Positions 24,452 through 33,775 are shown, counted from the first letter of the stretch. The stretch is DNA of 64,000 nt from Aquabacterium sp. (GCF_016234775.1 NZ_JACRAH010000014.1:1-64000); one strand, 5' to 3'. Made by a program: numbers and translations. The notes: generated from the letters alone by a model not told the origin.

Positions 24452-27265
24452 ATGTCATACAGACGCTTAGCGGCTGGCCACGCTTTGGCCGGCCTGGTGG
24501 CCTTGTGCACACAAACCGCGATTGCGGCCGACTATTACGTCAATACCGGGTCATGGGGAGATGGAAATCCCGGTTCGCAATTCTTACCCTGGCGCACGCT
24601 CGACAAGGTGAACAGCGCCGCGCTCCAGTCCGGTGATCGCGTGCTGTTCAAGAAGGGGCAAGTCTGGGAGGGCACGCTCAAGTTGAAGAACGGTGTCACT
24701 TACGGCAGCTATCCTGACAGTTCAACCGAGGCGGCGCCGTTGATTCGTGCTTCGTCGAATGTGGGTGGATTGAACTGGGCCCTGCACAGTGGCCAAATCT
24801 ATGTGGCAGACGTCTCCACTGTGCTCAGAAACGAGACAGACGTTCAGGGCGTCGTTTATCCGGCGGGCATTGGTCAGTTGATCTACAACGGCGCCCGTTT
24901 GCAACGGGCTCGCTATCCAAATATCGGTGTGGGCGGCGGCCAGGGCGTGTTCAACCGAGGGCAGAACAGGTTCCTGCGCGTGGCAGCTGGCACGCCGGTT
25001 GTGGATGGCGCTACTTCGCACACCATGTTGCTTGAAAGCGGCTCAGTGCCTGCTTCCGTTGGTGCAAGTGATCTGGTTGGTGCGCAGGTCTACGTCAAAA
25101 ACTGGCCCTGGTTCATGACGCGTTATGACCTCAAGGCAGCAGCCAGCAAGACCAGCGTGAGTGTCACGGCTGACGCGACCTGGCCAGGTGACAAGTCCTA
25201 TCGTCTGACGGCGGGCAATGGCTATTGGCTGGAGAACAAACTGTGGATGCTGGACAAGGAGGGTGAGTGGGTTTTCGATGCTGCTGCGAAAAAGCTCTAT
25301 GTCTGGTTGCCATCGGGGGCAAACCCGAGCGGCAAGGCGCTGTACGCGTCTTCACGCGTGCATGCCATCGAAGCACGTGATGTGGCTTCGGTCAAAGTCA
25401 AGGGCCTTGCCGTTGCCGAGTCCCGGGGGGATGCCGTGGCCATCAATCGTCCCACCAGCGCTGTTGTCCTGGATGGCCTGAGTGTTGCGCGGGCCGGTGC
25501 CATGGGCATCGTCATCATCAACAACGGCTATGGAAGTGGTTCTGTGTCCAACTCGGTGGTCAATGACAGCGGTGCGGCGGGCATCTACCTGGGTAGCAAC
25601 AGCACGCGATCCATCCAGGTGACGGGCAACACTGTTCGAAACGCGGGCTTGGGTCTGTACGCGCATGCCGGCATCTGGCTTGGGCATGGCTCCGTTGCGA
25701 GTGGCAACACGGTTGAGCGCTCCAGCTACATCGGCATTCGCGCGGCCAAATCGAACGCCATCAACAACAACGTGGTTCTGAACAGCTGCCTGGAGTTCGA
25801 TGATTGTGGCGGTATCTACGCGCGTGGTCTGGACTACGACGGCGCCGTGTATGGGCTAGTCTACAAGAACGATGTTGGTAATTCGATCAACGCCAACTTC
25901 GTTGATGGTGCACTATTGGCCAGCGCACCGGATCGCCTCGATGGCTTGGCTGACGTCGCGCCCGATACGGTCAGCAGTGCGACCAACGGCATCTACCTCG
26001 ATGACTTTGCGGGCGCCGTCACCGTCGATGGCAACTACGTTACCGGCTTCGACCGTGGGGTGATGTTGCACTACGGCAGAAGCAACACCGTCAGGAACAA
26101 CAAACTGGTCGGGAACACCCGCACACAGTTGTGGATGCAGGAAAACCGGCACGGCAATCTGACCACGTTTGCAGTGCCTGAGTATTGTGGTGTGATGCCC
26201 GATTGTGACGCCAATAACTACTTGCGGTTCAACACGGTGACAGGCAACGTGTTGGCCTCGCGCCAGCCCAATCCAGTGATTGCACATTCCAGTGATTTTG
26301 CCGGTGCAGATGATTTTGCGACTTACTCCAACAATGTGTATGCCACTTACGGCACCCCGGTGTTCGCCTTGATCGAGTCCGGCGGTGTGTTCAACAAGAC
26401 CTTCAGCCAGTGGGTACAGAGTGGGCAGGATACGGTGGCCAGAACGCCTTGGAATGTTTTTTCCACCTCCGCCGGGACGAAGGTTGTCGCTGGTGCTGCC
26501 AATATGGTTGTGAATGGTGGGTTCGAGCAGGGGCTTTCAGGTTGGGGTGACTGGCATGCCGTGTCGGCAGCTGGTGCCGGCGGCTGTTTCGGCGGTGGGT
26601 TATGTCTCACCACGGAGCCGAGCGCAGATGCAGCGCCATCGGAGGGACGCAAGATCTACATTGTCAACACCACCTCGCCGATGACGCTGACACAGGGGCA
26701 GACCTATGTGCTGACATTTGATGCCTTGGCCGTGAATGCGGGTGAGAACCTGCGAACGGTGCTGCGCAGCATGAGCAATTTCTCGGACAAGACCAATGTG
26801 GTGGGGTTCAACCTGTCGTCCAACTGGCGAACCTATACGGCCATCTTCAATGCGAAGGAGTCTTTGAGCAATGCCCGACTTGATTTCGAGTTGGTGACCA
26901 CTGGGCAGGTGAGGATCGACAACGTCCGCATCGTGCCGGCTCAGTCGGTATCCGGTAATGCACAGCCTGTCGGCTTTTACAATGCGGGCACCGCGTCCCG
27001 GTTGTTCGATTGTCCTGTAAGCGATGCCGCTGCCTGCAAGAAGTATGTCGATGTGGTGAGCGGTGCAGACGTGAGCTTCCCGCTCATTTTGCAGGCCAAG
27101 TCCTCACGCGTCCTGGTTTTGAAAGACGCAGTCTGGATGGATGCGGACCGCGACGGGGTGCCGGGCGATGGTGCGGCCGGTGGGCTGGATCGCTGCCCCG
27201 GAACCTTGGATGGTGTAGGGGTGAACGAGTCGGGCTGTGCGGTTGGTCAGGTGCCCTTGCCATGA
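24452..27265 (+). CDS. Secreted right-handed beta-helix protein with carbohydrate-binding-like and TSP3-like C-terminal regions
   Basis: A 937-residue exported protein. A signal peptide ends in TQTAIAA. The start of the mature chain (DYYVNTGSWGDGNPGSQFLPWRTLDKVN, in part) is the usual opening of parallel beta-helix polysaccharide-active proteins, and residues ~300-560 hold many short repeats of G-N-x-V/N-N-x-V type. Around 680-830 a jellyroll-like block (NGGFEQGLSGWGDW to VRIDNVRIVP) resembles family 4/9 carbohydrate-binding modules. The end has a calcium-binding thrombospondin-3-like motif (DADRDGVPGDG, DRCPGTLDGVG, ESGCAVG). AGGGA precedes the ATG. The neighbouring secretion operon could export it; catalytic activity is unproven. 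Confidence 0.85.
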   Translation: MSYRRLAAGHALAGLVALCTQTAIAADYYVNTGSWGDGNPGSQFLPWRTLDKVNSAALQSGDRVLFKKGQVWEGTLKLKNGVTYGSYPDSSTEAAPLIRASSNVGGLNWALHSGQIYVADVSTVLRNETDVQGVVYPAGIGQLIYNGARLQRARYPNIGVGGGQGVFNRGQNRFLRVAAGTPVVDGATSHTMLLESGSVPASVGASDLVGAQVYVKNWPWFMTRYDLKAAASKTSVSVTADATWPGDKSYRLTAGNGYWLENKLWMLDKEGEWVFDAAAKKLYVWLPSGANPSGKALYASSRVHAIEARDVASVKVKGLAVAESRGDAVAINRPTSAVVLDGLSVARAGAMGIVIINNGYGSGSVSNSVVNDSGAAGIYLGSNSTRSIQVTGNTVRNAGLGLYAHAGIWLGHGSVASGNTVERSSYIGIRAAKSNAINNNVVLNSCLEFDDCGGIYARGLDYDGAVYGLVYKNDVGNSINANFVDGALLASAPDRLDGLADVAPDTVSSATNGIYLDDFAGAVTVDGNYVTGFDRGVMLHYGRSNTVRNNKLVGNTRTQLWMQENRHGNLTTFAVPEYCGVMPDCDANNYLRFNTVTGNVLASRQPNPVIAHSSDFAGADDFATYSNNVYATYGTPVFALIESGGVFNKTFSQWVQSGQDTVARTPWNVFSTSAGTKVVAGAANMVVNGGFEQGLSGWGDWHAVSAAGAGGCFGGGLCLTTEPSADAAPSEGRKIYIVNTTSPMTLTQGQTYVLTFDALAVNAGENLRTVLRSMSNFSDKTNVVGFNLSSNWRTYTAIFNAKESLSNARLDFELVTTGQVRIDNVRIVPAQSVSGNAQPVGFYNAGTASRLFDCPVSDAAACKKYVDVVSGADVSFPLILQAKSSRVLVLKDAVWMDADRDGVPGDGAAGGLDRCPGTLDGVGVNESGCAVGQVPLP

Positions 27266-27297
27266 TGGCTCGGCACTGATTGGATCAGTCAAAATTG

Positions 27298-27323
27298 AAA
27301 ACGGGGGCACAAGCCCCCGTTTT
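27298..27323. terminator. Bidirectional terminator
   Basis: An 11-bp perfect stem (27298-27308 with 27313-27323) with loop ACAA has A and T runs on opposite sides, so it can stop transcription from the beta-helix gene on the plus strand and from the minus-strand remnant downstream. Confidence 0.9.
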
Positions 27324-27351
27324 CGCGATGGCAGCCGGGGGGGGCAGAGCC

Positions 27352-27918
27352 TCAGGCCTGCGCCAATGCGTCGCGTGCCTGCTTGCCCAGGAAGGGTTGA
27401 TCGGTAAACAAGCCATCTATGCCCATGGCCAGGAATACCTGGATCTTCAGACCTGCCGCATGGGCATCCTGTATCAATGTGGTGGGGGCACCAAGTGCGC
27501 CGTTGACAAGCGGGATCATCAGGACGGTATTCGCACCAATGCTCACAGCGCAGGTGGCAATTTCCCGGAGATCATCGGGCCTGGTGAGGTCCGCATAGGT
27601 GCGTGTTTCACCGCTCAAGACGAAGTCATAGGGCCGGCCTGAGTCGTTGAGCAGCTGGACCAGGGGTGCGCTGGTCATTCTGGCCAGGTCTTTGAGATTG
27701 CCCACTTCAAAGGACTGGATGAACACGGGCGAATGCTTGAGGCGCAATCCGCGCTTGTGCGAGGTGCGGACCAAAGGCTCCTCCAGTGACAGTTGGATGC
27801 TGTCGAAGTAGATCGGGTGTTTGGTTTCAGGATACACGCCGATGGGTTTGAGCTTGCGGGCAGCCTTATCCCCCCCCCCAGGTGGCGGGATAGCGCGTGC
27901 CGGATTGGCGTTTGTCAC
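27352..27918 (-). pseudogene. Glycerophosphodiester phosphodiesterase remnant
   Basis: The 188 codons match the C-terminal half of GlpQ/UgpQ-type phosphodiesterases: IGVYPETKHPIYF, PVFIQSFEVGNLKDL, PLVQLLNDSGRPYDF, TYADLTRPDDLREIATC, IQDAHAAGLKI and GIDGLFTDQP. The N-terminal half with the catalytic HRG and the second histidine is missing; the frame instead begins with unrelated residues and a G tract. Some 35 residues normally found between AGLKI and the GIDGLFTD motif are also absent. It therefore cannot make a standard enzyme and is probably a decayed gene truncated next to the secretion operon. The GDPD family assignment is firm; the deletion history is inferred. Confidence 0.8.
27870..27879. 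repeat. Ten-base homopolymer C tract (poly-G on the coding strand of the remnant)
   Basis: Ten consecutive C bases sit at the point where the remnant's recognisable homology begins. Tracts of this length slip readily in replication, so the reading frame upstream may vary between isolates. Confidence 0.8.
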
Positions 27919-27994
27919 AAAGCTGTCAGCAATAGCCCAATAGGATCATGCCCAGTGCTTTGCCTTTGCCCTGGCGAGGCTGGAAGGATCCCCT

Positions 27995-28477
27995 TTGAAG
28001 AACTTGTGTCTGGCGCCTCACAGCGAGGTGCTGGCTGAACTCGTCCCTGATATGTCCGCTGTACGCCAGGCCAGGTCCTCGCGTGGTTTCACGCTGCTCG
28101 AATTGCTGGTGGTGCTGGTCATCATCGGCTTGCTGGCGGGCTATGTCGGCCCACGCTTTTTCGCCCAGATCGGCAAGTCCGAGGTCAAGACAGCCGCGGC
28201 GCAACTGGATGCCTTGGGCAAGGCCCTGGATCAGTATCGGCTGGATACAGGTCACTATCCCTCATCCGAGCAAGGCTTGAACGCCTTGTGGGTCAAGCCG
28301 GGTGATGAGTCCCGCTGGTGGGGGCCCTACCTGCGCAAGGCACCACCCAAAGATCCATGGGGAAGGGCCTACCAATACAAAGCGCCAGGTGAACATGGCG
28401 ACTACGACCTGTCCTCTCTGGGCAAGGATGGCCGCGAAGGCGGTGAGGGTGAAGACCAGGACATCACCAATTGGTGA
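27995..28477 (+). CDS. gspG: Major pseudopilin GspG-like
   Basis: Prepilin-type subunit that assembles the periplasmic pseudopilus of a type II secretion machine. After a leader, the prepilin cleavage motif RG/FTLLELLVVLVIIGLLAGYVGPRF, in part, has Phe+1 and Glu+5. The C-terminal half has the GspG pattern LDQYRLDTGHYPSSEQGL, DPWGRAYQYKAPGEHG and the calcium-loop end DQDITNW. Two starts are possible: TTG at 27995 with GGAAGGA six bases upstream gives a 31-residue leader, and ATG at 28052 gives a conventional 12-residue leader but no ribosome site. It opens the operon. Confidence 0.95.
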   Translation: MKNLCLAPHSEVLAELVPDMSAVRQARSSRGFTLLELLVVLVIIGLLAGYVGPRFFAQIGKSEVKTAAAQLDALGKALDQYRLDTGHYPSSEQGLNALWVKPGDESRWWGPYLRKAPPKDPWGRAYQYKAPGEHGDYDLSSLGKDGREGGEGEDQDITNW

Positions 28478-28497
28478 CGAACCAACAAGGTCGGACC

Positions 28498-29583
28498 ATG
28501 CGTCGCCCCCTTCTGTCCATGTTGAACCTATCCAAGCCTGCACCCCGGCGTGCCGGGTCGGACTTCCCGCGCCGGCTCTTCTGTCAGGAGCTGGCCGTGT
28601 TGCTGGATGCAGGCATCCCGCTCTATGAGTCCTTGATGACCTTGCGCGAGAAGGAAGCGTCCGTCACCGTGGCGCAGGTGCTGACCACCGTGACGACAGC
28701 CCTGTCGCAAGGCAAGACGCTGTCACAGGCGATGCGCATGCAACCGGAGGCGTTCAGCTCACTGTTGATCGCCTCCATCGAAGCCAGTCAGCGCACAGGC
28801 CAGACGGCGCAAGCCCTGCGTCAGCATGCGAGCTATCTGGCCTGGCTCAGCGGTTTGCGCGACAAGCTGGTCAGTGCGGCCATCTACCCCGCCATATTGA
28901 TCGGGGCGTCCTTTCTGGTGATCACCTTCCTGACGGTGTTCGTCGTACCCCGTTTTGCCGATATCTATGAAGGAATGGGCGGGGAACTGCCCTGGTTGTC
29001 GGGCTTGCTGCTCGATACCGGCAAAGCGGTGGGTGAGCACCCCTGGCTGGTGCTGGGCGCCATCGTGGCCCTGGTAGTGGCTTGCATCGCAGCCTGGCGT
29101 TCGCCTTCAGTCCGCGCGGCGGCTTCGGCACGCCTGTGGCGAACGCCGGTCATCGGGCCCCGTCTGCGCCTGATCGAGCTGGCGGCGCTCTACCGCACCC
29201 TCGGCCTCTTGCTGCAAGCCGGCGTGGCCGTGGTGCCAGCACTGGAGGCCTCCGTCGAACTGGTGGGGCCGTCGTTGCGGCCCTCACTGCTGCAGGCCAC
29301 CCGTCGCGTCAAGGAGGGGGCTCGCCTGTCGGACAGTCTGCATCAGTGCACCCTGTCCACGCCCGTGTCGCTGCGCATGATGCGTGTGGGCGAGCAAACG
29401 GGCGAACTCGGTCCGATGCTGGAGCGGGCCGCCACGTTCTATGACGAAGAGCTGGCGCGGTTCACTGAATGGGTCGGCAAGGTCGTCAGCCCTGTGCTGA
29501 TGCTGGTGATGGGTGTGCTGATCGGTGGGATCGTGGTGTTGATGTACTTGCCCATCTTTCAGGTGGCGGAGCAGATTCAATGA
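28498..29583 (+). CDS. gspF: Inner-membrane platform protein GspF-like
   Basis: A 361-residue polytopic protein of the GspF/PilC family, which forms the membrane hub between the ATPase and the pseudopilus. Two GspF domains are visible (FCQELAVLLDAGIPLYESL near the N-terminus and LYRTLGLLLQAGVAVVPAL near residue 220), and three hydrophobic segments (SAAIYPAILIGASFLVITFL; LVLGAIVALVVACIAAW; VLMLVMGVLIGGIVVLMYLP). The ATG at 28498 has AAGG nine bases upstream. It is shorter than typical GspF (~400) at the N-terminus. Its stop overlaps the gspE start as ATGA. Confidence 0.95.
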   Translation: MRRPLLSMLNLSKPAPRRAGSDFPRRLFCQELAVLLDAGIPLYESLMTLREKEASVTVAQVLTTVTTALSQGKTLSQAMRMQPEAFSSLLIASIEASQRTGQTAQALRQHASYLAWLSGLRDKLVSAAIYPAILIGASFLVITFLTVFVVPRFADIYEGMGGELPWLSGLLLDTGKAVGEHPWLVLGAIVALVVACIAAWRSPSVRAAASARLWRTPVIGPRLRLIELAALYRTLGLLLQAGVAVVPALEASVELVGPSLRPSLLQATRRVKEGARLSDSLHQCTLSTPVSLRMMRVGEQTGELGPMLERAATFYDEELARFTEWVGKVVSPVLMLVMGVLIGGIVVLMYLPIFQVAEQIQ

Positions 29584-31136
29584 GCGCGGTGCTTCAATCC
29601 GTGACGCCGGTGCTGAACTGGACACCTGATTGGTCGGCCTGGCCTTTGGTGCGTGCCATGCGTTTGCGGGTAGTGGTGGCCTGCGATGCCCAGAAGCGTT
29701 ACTGGGCGCTCACGCCATCGACCGATGACGTGCTGCTGCGTGAAGCGGTCAGTCGGGCCGTGGCACTGCCCTTGCAATGGCGTGAAGTAGACGAAGACAC
29801 CTTGTCCTTGCTGCTGGCGCAAGGTGAACACAGCTACCAGGCTCGAGGTGCGCTGATCCATGATGATGTCGCTGGTGATGGTGGACAGGTCGGCGCAGAG
29901 ACGCATGCGCTGTCTGTCGAGTCCATCAGCCGCCAGAGCAGTCCGGTGGTCAAGTTGCTCGATGCGACCCTGTTCGATGCCATGAAGGCGCAGGCCAGTG
30001 ACTTGCACATGGAGTCCACCGCCACGGGTATGGTCATACGCCATCGCCTGGACGGTGTGATGGTGCCCGTTGGTGATGTCGGTTCGCGTGAAGTGGCAGA
30101 ACAATTGGTGTCGCGCCTGAAGGTGATGGCCGAGCTGGACATCGGCGAACGCCGTCTGCCTCAGGATGGGCGCTTCAAGCTGAGGGTACAGCAGTCGGCC
30201 GAGGCCGGCTTGCGCGATGTGGACTTCCGCGTGTCCATCATGCCCAGCAGCTTTGGCGAAGATGCCGTGTTGCGCATCCTGGATCGCAGCCGACTTTCCA
30301 CCGAGGCGCAGGCACTGAGCCTGGAGGGGCTTGGTTTTGATGCCGATGACGCAGCCGTGGTGCGTCGTCTGGCGTGCAAGCCTTATGGCATGTTGTTGGT
30401 GACGGGGCCGACGGGCAGTGGCAAGACCACGACGCTGTATGCCATCGTGCAGGAGATCAACGATGGCACGGACAAGATCATCACCATCGAAGACCCGGTG
30501 GAGTACCAGCTGGGTGGCGTTGTTCAGATACCCGTCAACGAGAAGAAGGGCCTGACGTTCGCACGTGGCTTGCGCAGCATCTTGCGTCATGACCCAGATC
30601 GCGTCATGGTCGGCGAAATCCGCGATGCCGAGACCGCCCAGATTGCTTCGCAAGCGGCGCTGACGGGACACCTGGTGCTGTCCACCATCCACGCCAACAA
30701 CGTGTTCGACGTCGTGGGGCGCTTCATGCACATGGGGGTGGATCTCTACAACATGGTATCTGCGCTCAATGGCGTGGTGGCGCAGCGGCTCATGCGCAAG
30801 CTGTGCAGCCATTGCGCGCAGCCATGGCATCCGCGGGCCACCGACCTCAAGGCGGCGCAGTTGCCGCTTGACACACAGGGGCACTTTTTCAGGGCTGTCG
30901 GTTGCCCGAGTTGTCGCGGCACTGGCTACCGTGGGCGCAAGGCCATCTCGGAGATCTTGTTGATGGATGACACCCTGCGCGATCTCATCGTGAGCCGCGC
31001 CTCGCTCATCCGGATAAAGAGCCATGCCAAGGCCAGCGGCACGCGATTGCTGCGTGAATCGGCGCTGGCCTGTGTGTTGCGGGGTGAGTCCACACTGGAT
31101 GAGCTCAATCGCGTGACGTTGGCGGACACAGCATGA
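29580..31136 (+). CDS. gspE: Secretion ATPase GspE-like
   Basis: Cytoplasmic hexameric ATPase that drives pseudopilus assembly. The 518-residue protein has Walker A GPTGSGKTTT (~277-286), Asp box (TIEDPVEYQLGG), Walker B (LRHDPDRVMVGEIRD), His box (LTGHLVLSTIHAN), and a C-terminal zinc-binding tetracysteine module (CSHC and CPSCRGTGYRGRKA). The N-terminal domain is shorter and diverged from classical GspE, which fits the unusual set of inner-membrane partners encoded after it. The start is the ATG overlapping the gspF stop; the next gene overlaps by ATGA. Confidence 0.96.
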   Translation: MSAVLQSVTPVLNWTPDWSAWPLVRAMRLRVVVACDAQKRYWALTPSTDDVLLREAVSRAVALPLQWREVDEDTLSLLLAQGEHSYQARGALIHDDVAGDGGQVGAETHALSVESISRQSSPVVKLLDATLFDAMKAQASDLHMESTATGMVIRHRLDGVMVPVGDVGSREVAEQLVSRLKVMAELDIGERRLPQDGRFKLRVQQSAEAGLRDVDFRVSIMPSSFGEDAVLRILDRSRLSTEAQALSLEGLGFDADDAAVVRRLACKPYGMLLVTGPTGSGKTTTLYAIVQEINDGTDKIITIEDPVEYQLGGVVQIPVNEKKGLTFARGLRSILRHDPDRVMVGEIRDAETAQIASQAALTGHLVLSTIHANNVFDVVGRFMHMGVDLYNMVSALNGVVAQRLMRKLCSHCAQPWHPRATDLKAAQLPLDTQGHFFRAVGCPSCRGTGYRGRKAISEILLMDDTLRDLIVSRASLIRIKSHAKASGTRLLRESALACVLRGESTLDELNRVTLADTA

Positions 31137-31984
31137 CCCAAGCTGATGTCAATTCGATAGGCGATGCGCGGCAAGCCGGTGGTGGCAGGTTGCCGAGTTG
31201 GCTGCGCGTTGCCAGCCTACGTGCCCGCGCCCGCTTGAGCACGTTCGTCAGGCCGCATCAGATCCTGCTTCTGGGGCGGGACCGTGGCGTCACTGATGCC
31301 GTGGCCACTGAGGCAACCTTGGCCGCCTTTTCCTCGTGGTGCGAGGCCAAGCAGGGCAGCATTTGCGAAATCGGCTTGTCGGGCAATTGGCTGCTGTTGT
31401 GCGTGGCGGAGTCGGGGACGCCCCCTGACGCGCTGCGTGAGCAAGCGATGCTTCAGTGGGCGCACTACCACGGCCTTGACGCCGCGCAGATCAATGAGCA
31501 GTGGGTGCTGCGTGACCTGTTGGTCCCTGAAGCAGCCATTCTTTGTGCGGCACCACGGGCGTTGATTGATGGCATGAGCGAACGGGCGAGTCTGCATGGC
31601 GTGCAGGTTCGGGGTCTCTTTCCTTGGTGGGTATTCGCTTTGCAGGTGTGGTGTGAGCGACTTCTGGCTGATGTCCTGAGCGCAGAGCACTCAGCTTCGC
31701 ACCAGTTGACATTGGTCGAGCCTGGCTATTTGACCCATGTGCAGGCCACCATCCGAGAACAGGGGGTACAGATCAATCGGATCTGGACCGAAGCTGGCGA
31801 CCTGGCCGACCACCTCCCCCCTGTTGCCCCCGTCAGTCAGCGACCAGATAGCACGATCTTGCGGCTGCCGCCAGCGCCGCCCGGCGTACAGCCTGGGGAT
31901 GAGGCCTGGCGGACCTGCTTGTGGTGCCACGCTGATCTGCGCACGCTGATGACGGACGACGTGTTCAAGGAGGCGCGGCCATGA
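31133..31984 (+). CDS. Secretion-operon protein in the PilM/GspL position
   Basis: A 283-residue, apparently cytoplasmic protein with no clear membrane helix. It lies exactly where PilM or the cytoplasmic part of GspL would be encoded, between the ATPase and a PilN-like protein. Weak resemblance to the actin-like fold of these proteins is all I see (LSTFVRPHQILLLGRDRG early, LTLVEPGYLTHVQATIREQ late), so the assignment is mainly positional. It overlaps both neighbours by ATGA junctions, indicating coupled translation and a stoichiometric role in the machine. Confidence 0.5.
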   Translation: MTQADVNSIGDARQAGGGRLPSWLRVASLRARARLSTFVRPHQILLLGRDRGVTDAVATEATLAAFSSWCEAKQGSICEIGLSGNWLLLCVAESGTPPDALREQAMLQWAHYHGLDAAQINEQWVLRDLLVPEAAILCAAPRALIDGMSERASLHGVQVRGLFPWWVFALQVWCERLLADVLSAEHSASHQLTLVEPGYLTHVQATIREQGVQINRIWTEAGDLADHLPPVAPVSQRPDSTILRLPPAPPGVQPGDEAWRTCLWCHADLRTLMTDDVFKEARP

Positions 31985-32604
31985 CGCGCCTGACCAAGCG
32001 CTTGCATCTGTCCGCAGCATCGTGGGCTGATGCGCTCGATTTTGTCGGCCCGCGCGTACGCACATCCCTGGCAGGTTGGGCCTTGCTGGCATTGGGGCTG
32101 GTTGCCGTTTTGCATGGCGCGGAACGGATGGATGCATCCCAGCAGGCGTGGGATGAGGCTGAATCGACCTTGAAGCGGCTGCAGCGTGGTGGGCAGAGGA
32201 TGGCTGTCACAACGCAGGCGCTCGCGCCGTCGGGCCGAGACCCGGCGACAGCTGAGCCTGCTCTGGCGGAAGGTGCTTGGCAGCACGCCGGGCAATTGGC
32301 CCAGGTTCTGGGCTTTGACTGGGCGAATGTTCTGCGGCGCGTCGATACCGTGGCGGACCAGGAGCAAGTTGTGCTCCTGCAGTTCAGCCTGGATCTGGCG
32401 GCTTTGGGTAGTGGGCCAGACGCACAGCCTGAAATCAAGCTCCAGGCCGCAGTAAGGGACGATGCCCACGCCTTGCAATGGTTGGAAGCCGCCGGTCCCT
32501 ATGCGAGTCTGAGGTCACGCGAACGCCTTTCAACACCCTTTGATACGCGCCACGGCAGCTATGCCTGGCGCGTGGACGTGTCGATTCGTGGGGGGGGGCC
32601 ATGA
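31981..32604 (+). CDS. PilN-like inner-membrane component
   Basis: A 207-residue protein with one membrane helix near the N-terminus (VRTSLAGWALLALGLVAVLHG), a helical, coiled-coil-like stretch (MDASQQAWDEAESTLKRLQ) and a small alpha/beta periplasmic end. This is the architecture of PilN or the C-terminal part of GspL. Sequence similarity is too low for a firm name. A nine-base G tract (32590-32598) forms its last codons just before the stop and the next start, which could affect the junction by slippage. Confidence 0.55.
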   Translation: MTRLTKRLHLSAASWADALDFVGPRVRTSLAGWALLALGLVAVLHGAERMDASQQAWDEAESTLKRLQRGGQRMAVTTQALAPSGRDPATAEPALAEGAWQHAGQLAQVLGFDWANVLRRVDTVADQEQVVLLQFSLDLAALGSGPDAQPEIKLQAAVRDDAHALQWLEAAGPYASLRSRERLSTPFDTRHGSYAWRVDVSIRGGGP

Positions 32605-33194
32605 ACGACATCATGAGCGTGCTCAAGCGTCTCGGATGGCCCGGTCTGATCGGGTTGATGCTGTTGGGCTTCGGCTTGTGGGTCGAGTATGGCTGGACAC
32701 CTGCCCAACAGGCGAAGACGGCGCAACTGGAGGCAGATGCTCGTCGATTGCGGCACGAGTTGTTGGCCGATGCAGCAAGGCTCGACGCTTCGCGCAAAGA
32801 GGGGCGAGAGCAGGGTGGTGTAGCGGGTTCACCGCAAGCGGCCTGGCAGGCCCTTTGGCGTGGTCTGCCTGATGATGCTCAGCGTGTGGCGCTGCAAAAG
32901 CATGTGTTGTTGACCGCGCAAGAGCGTGGCCTGGTGCTCAACAATGTGCAGTACAGCGGTCAGATGGAACCCTGGTTGGACAAGCAGTCCAAGCAGGGTT
33001 TGTGGCGGTTGCGGATGTCCATGCCGGTAGAGGGATCCTATCCGGCCGTGCGCGCCTGGCTGGATCGATTGTTGCAACAACCTGCGCTCAGCCTCGACGC
33101 TTTGGAGTTGCAGCGTAGCAGCGCGATGTCCGACCAGATTAAGGCTCAAGTCAGTGTGTCACTTTGGTGGCGTCAGGGCGGGGGGCAACGATGA
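32601..33194 (+). CDS. PilO/GspM-like inner-membrane component
   Basis: A 197-residue bitopic protein: N-terminal helix (WPGLIGLMLLGFGLWVEYGW), a coiled coil (AQQAKTAQLEADARRLRHEL), then a ferredoxin-like periplasmic domain with MSMPVEGSYPAVRAWLDRLLQ, a pattern common to PilO and GspM. Such proteins form the periplasmic dimeric scaffold linking the inner-membrane platform to the secretin partner. ATGA overlaps at both ends couple it to the PilN-like and PilP-like genes. Confidence 0.65.
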   Translation: MNDIMSVLKRLGWPGLIGLMLLGFGLWVEYGWTPAQQAKTAQLEADARRLRHELLADAARLDASRKEGREQGGVAGSPQAAWQALWRGLPDDAQRVALQKHVLLTAQERGLVLNNVQYSGQMEPWLDKQSKQGLWRLRMSMPVEGSYPAVRAWLDRLLQQPALSLDALELQRSSAMSDQIKAQVSVSLWWRQGGGQR

Positions 33195-33775
33195 AGCCAC
33201 CGTTGTTGGTCGGGCTGGCCGTGGTGCTTGGGGCGACGATCTGGGCTTCCATGCAGGAGGACGATGCCGTAGAGCCCACACGCGCCGACGATGCCCGACC
33301 TGCGGCCAGATCGACTGCCACCCAAAGGCCCAAGGAGTCACAGCAGGTGTCATGGGCACAAACGCAATTGATGGATGGTGTGTTGCTCTGGCAGAAGCGG
33401 CGAGATGGTGATGGATGGGGTGATGGGCCCAGGCCGACCAGCGTGGCATGGGCCTCGCTTCTCCCTCCGACTCCTGTACAGGCCGCGCAGTCAGAAAAGG
33501 ATGTGCCACCTCCCGTGGCGCCACCGTTTCCGCACAAATGGCTTGGGCGTTACAACGACGAAGCCGTCGGCGTTCAGGAACCCGTCGTTGGCGCCTCGTC
33601 CGTCGGTGTGGTGCGGCCGGTTCAGCGGGCCTTGGTGGCGGGGCCGTCGACCACCTGGGTGCTCAAGGAAGGTGACGTCGTCGACGGGCAATGGCGTGTC
33701 GATCGGATTGAAGCTCGCACGATGCAATTGACCTATCTGCCCCTGAATCTGCCTCAGACACTGGCGATGAAATGA
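33191..33775 (+). CDS. PilP/GspC-like protein (secretin-contacting)
   Basis: A 194-residue protein with an N-terminal signal anchor (LLVGLAVVLGATIWAS), a Pro-rich linker (PPPVAPPFPHKW) and a C-terminal beta domain containing VLKEGDVVDGQWRVDRIE, the homology-region pattern of GspC and PilP. Those proteins contact the N0 region of the secretin. It is directly before gspD with an ATGA overlap. Which of the two families is closer cannot be decided by eye. Confidence 0.65.
   Translation: MKPPLLVGLAVVLGATIWASMQEDDAVEPTRADDARPAARSTATQRPKESQQVSWAQTQLMDGVLLWQKRRDGDGWGDGPRPTSVAWASLLPPTPVQAAQSEKDVPPPVAPPFPHKWLGRYNDEAVGVQEPVVGASSVGVVRPVQRALVAGPSTTWVLKEGDVVDGQWRVDRIEARTMQLTYLPLNLPQTLAMK

Noticed and set aside
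29577-31025. 482-codon open frame antisense to gspE
   Set aside because: Same reasoning; gspE has all Walker and Asp/His boxes.
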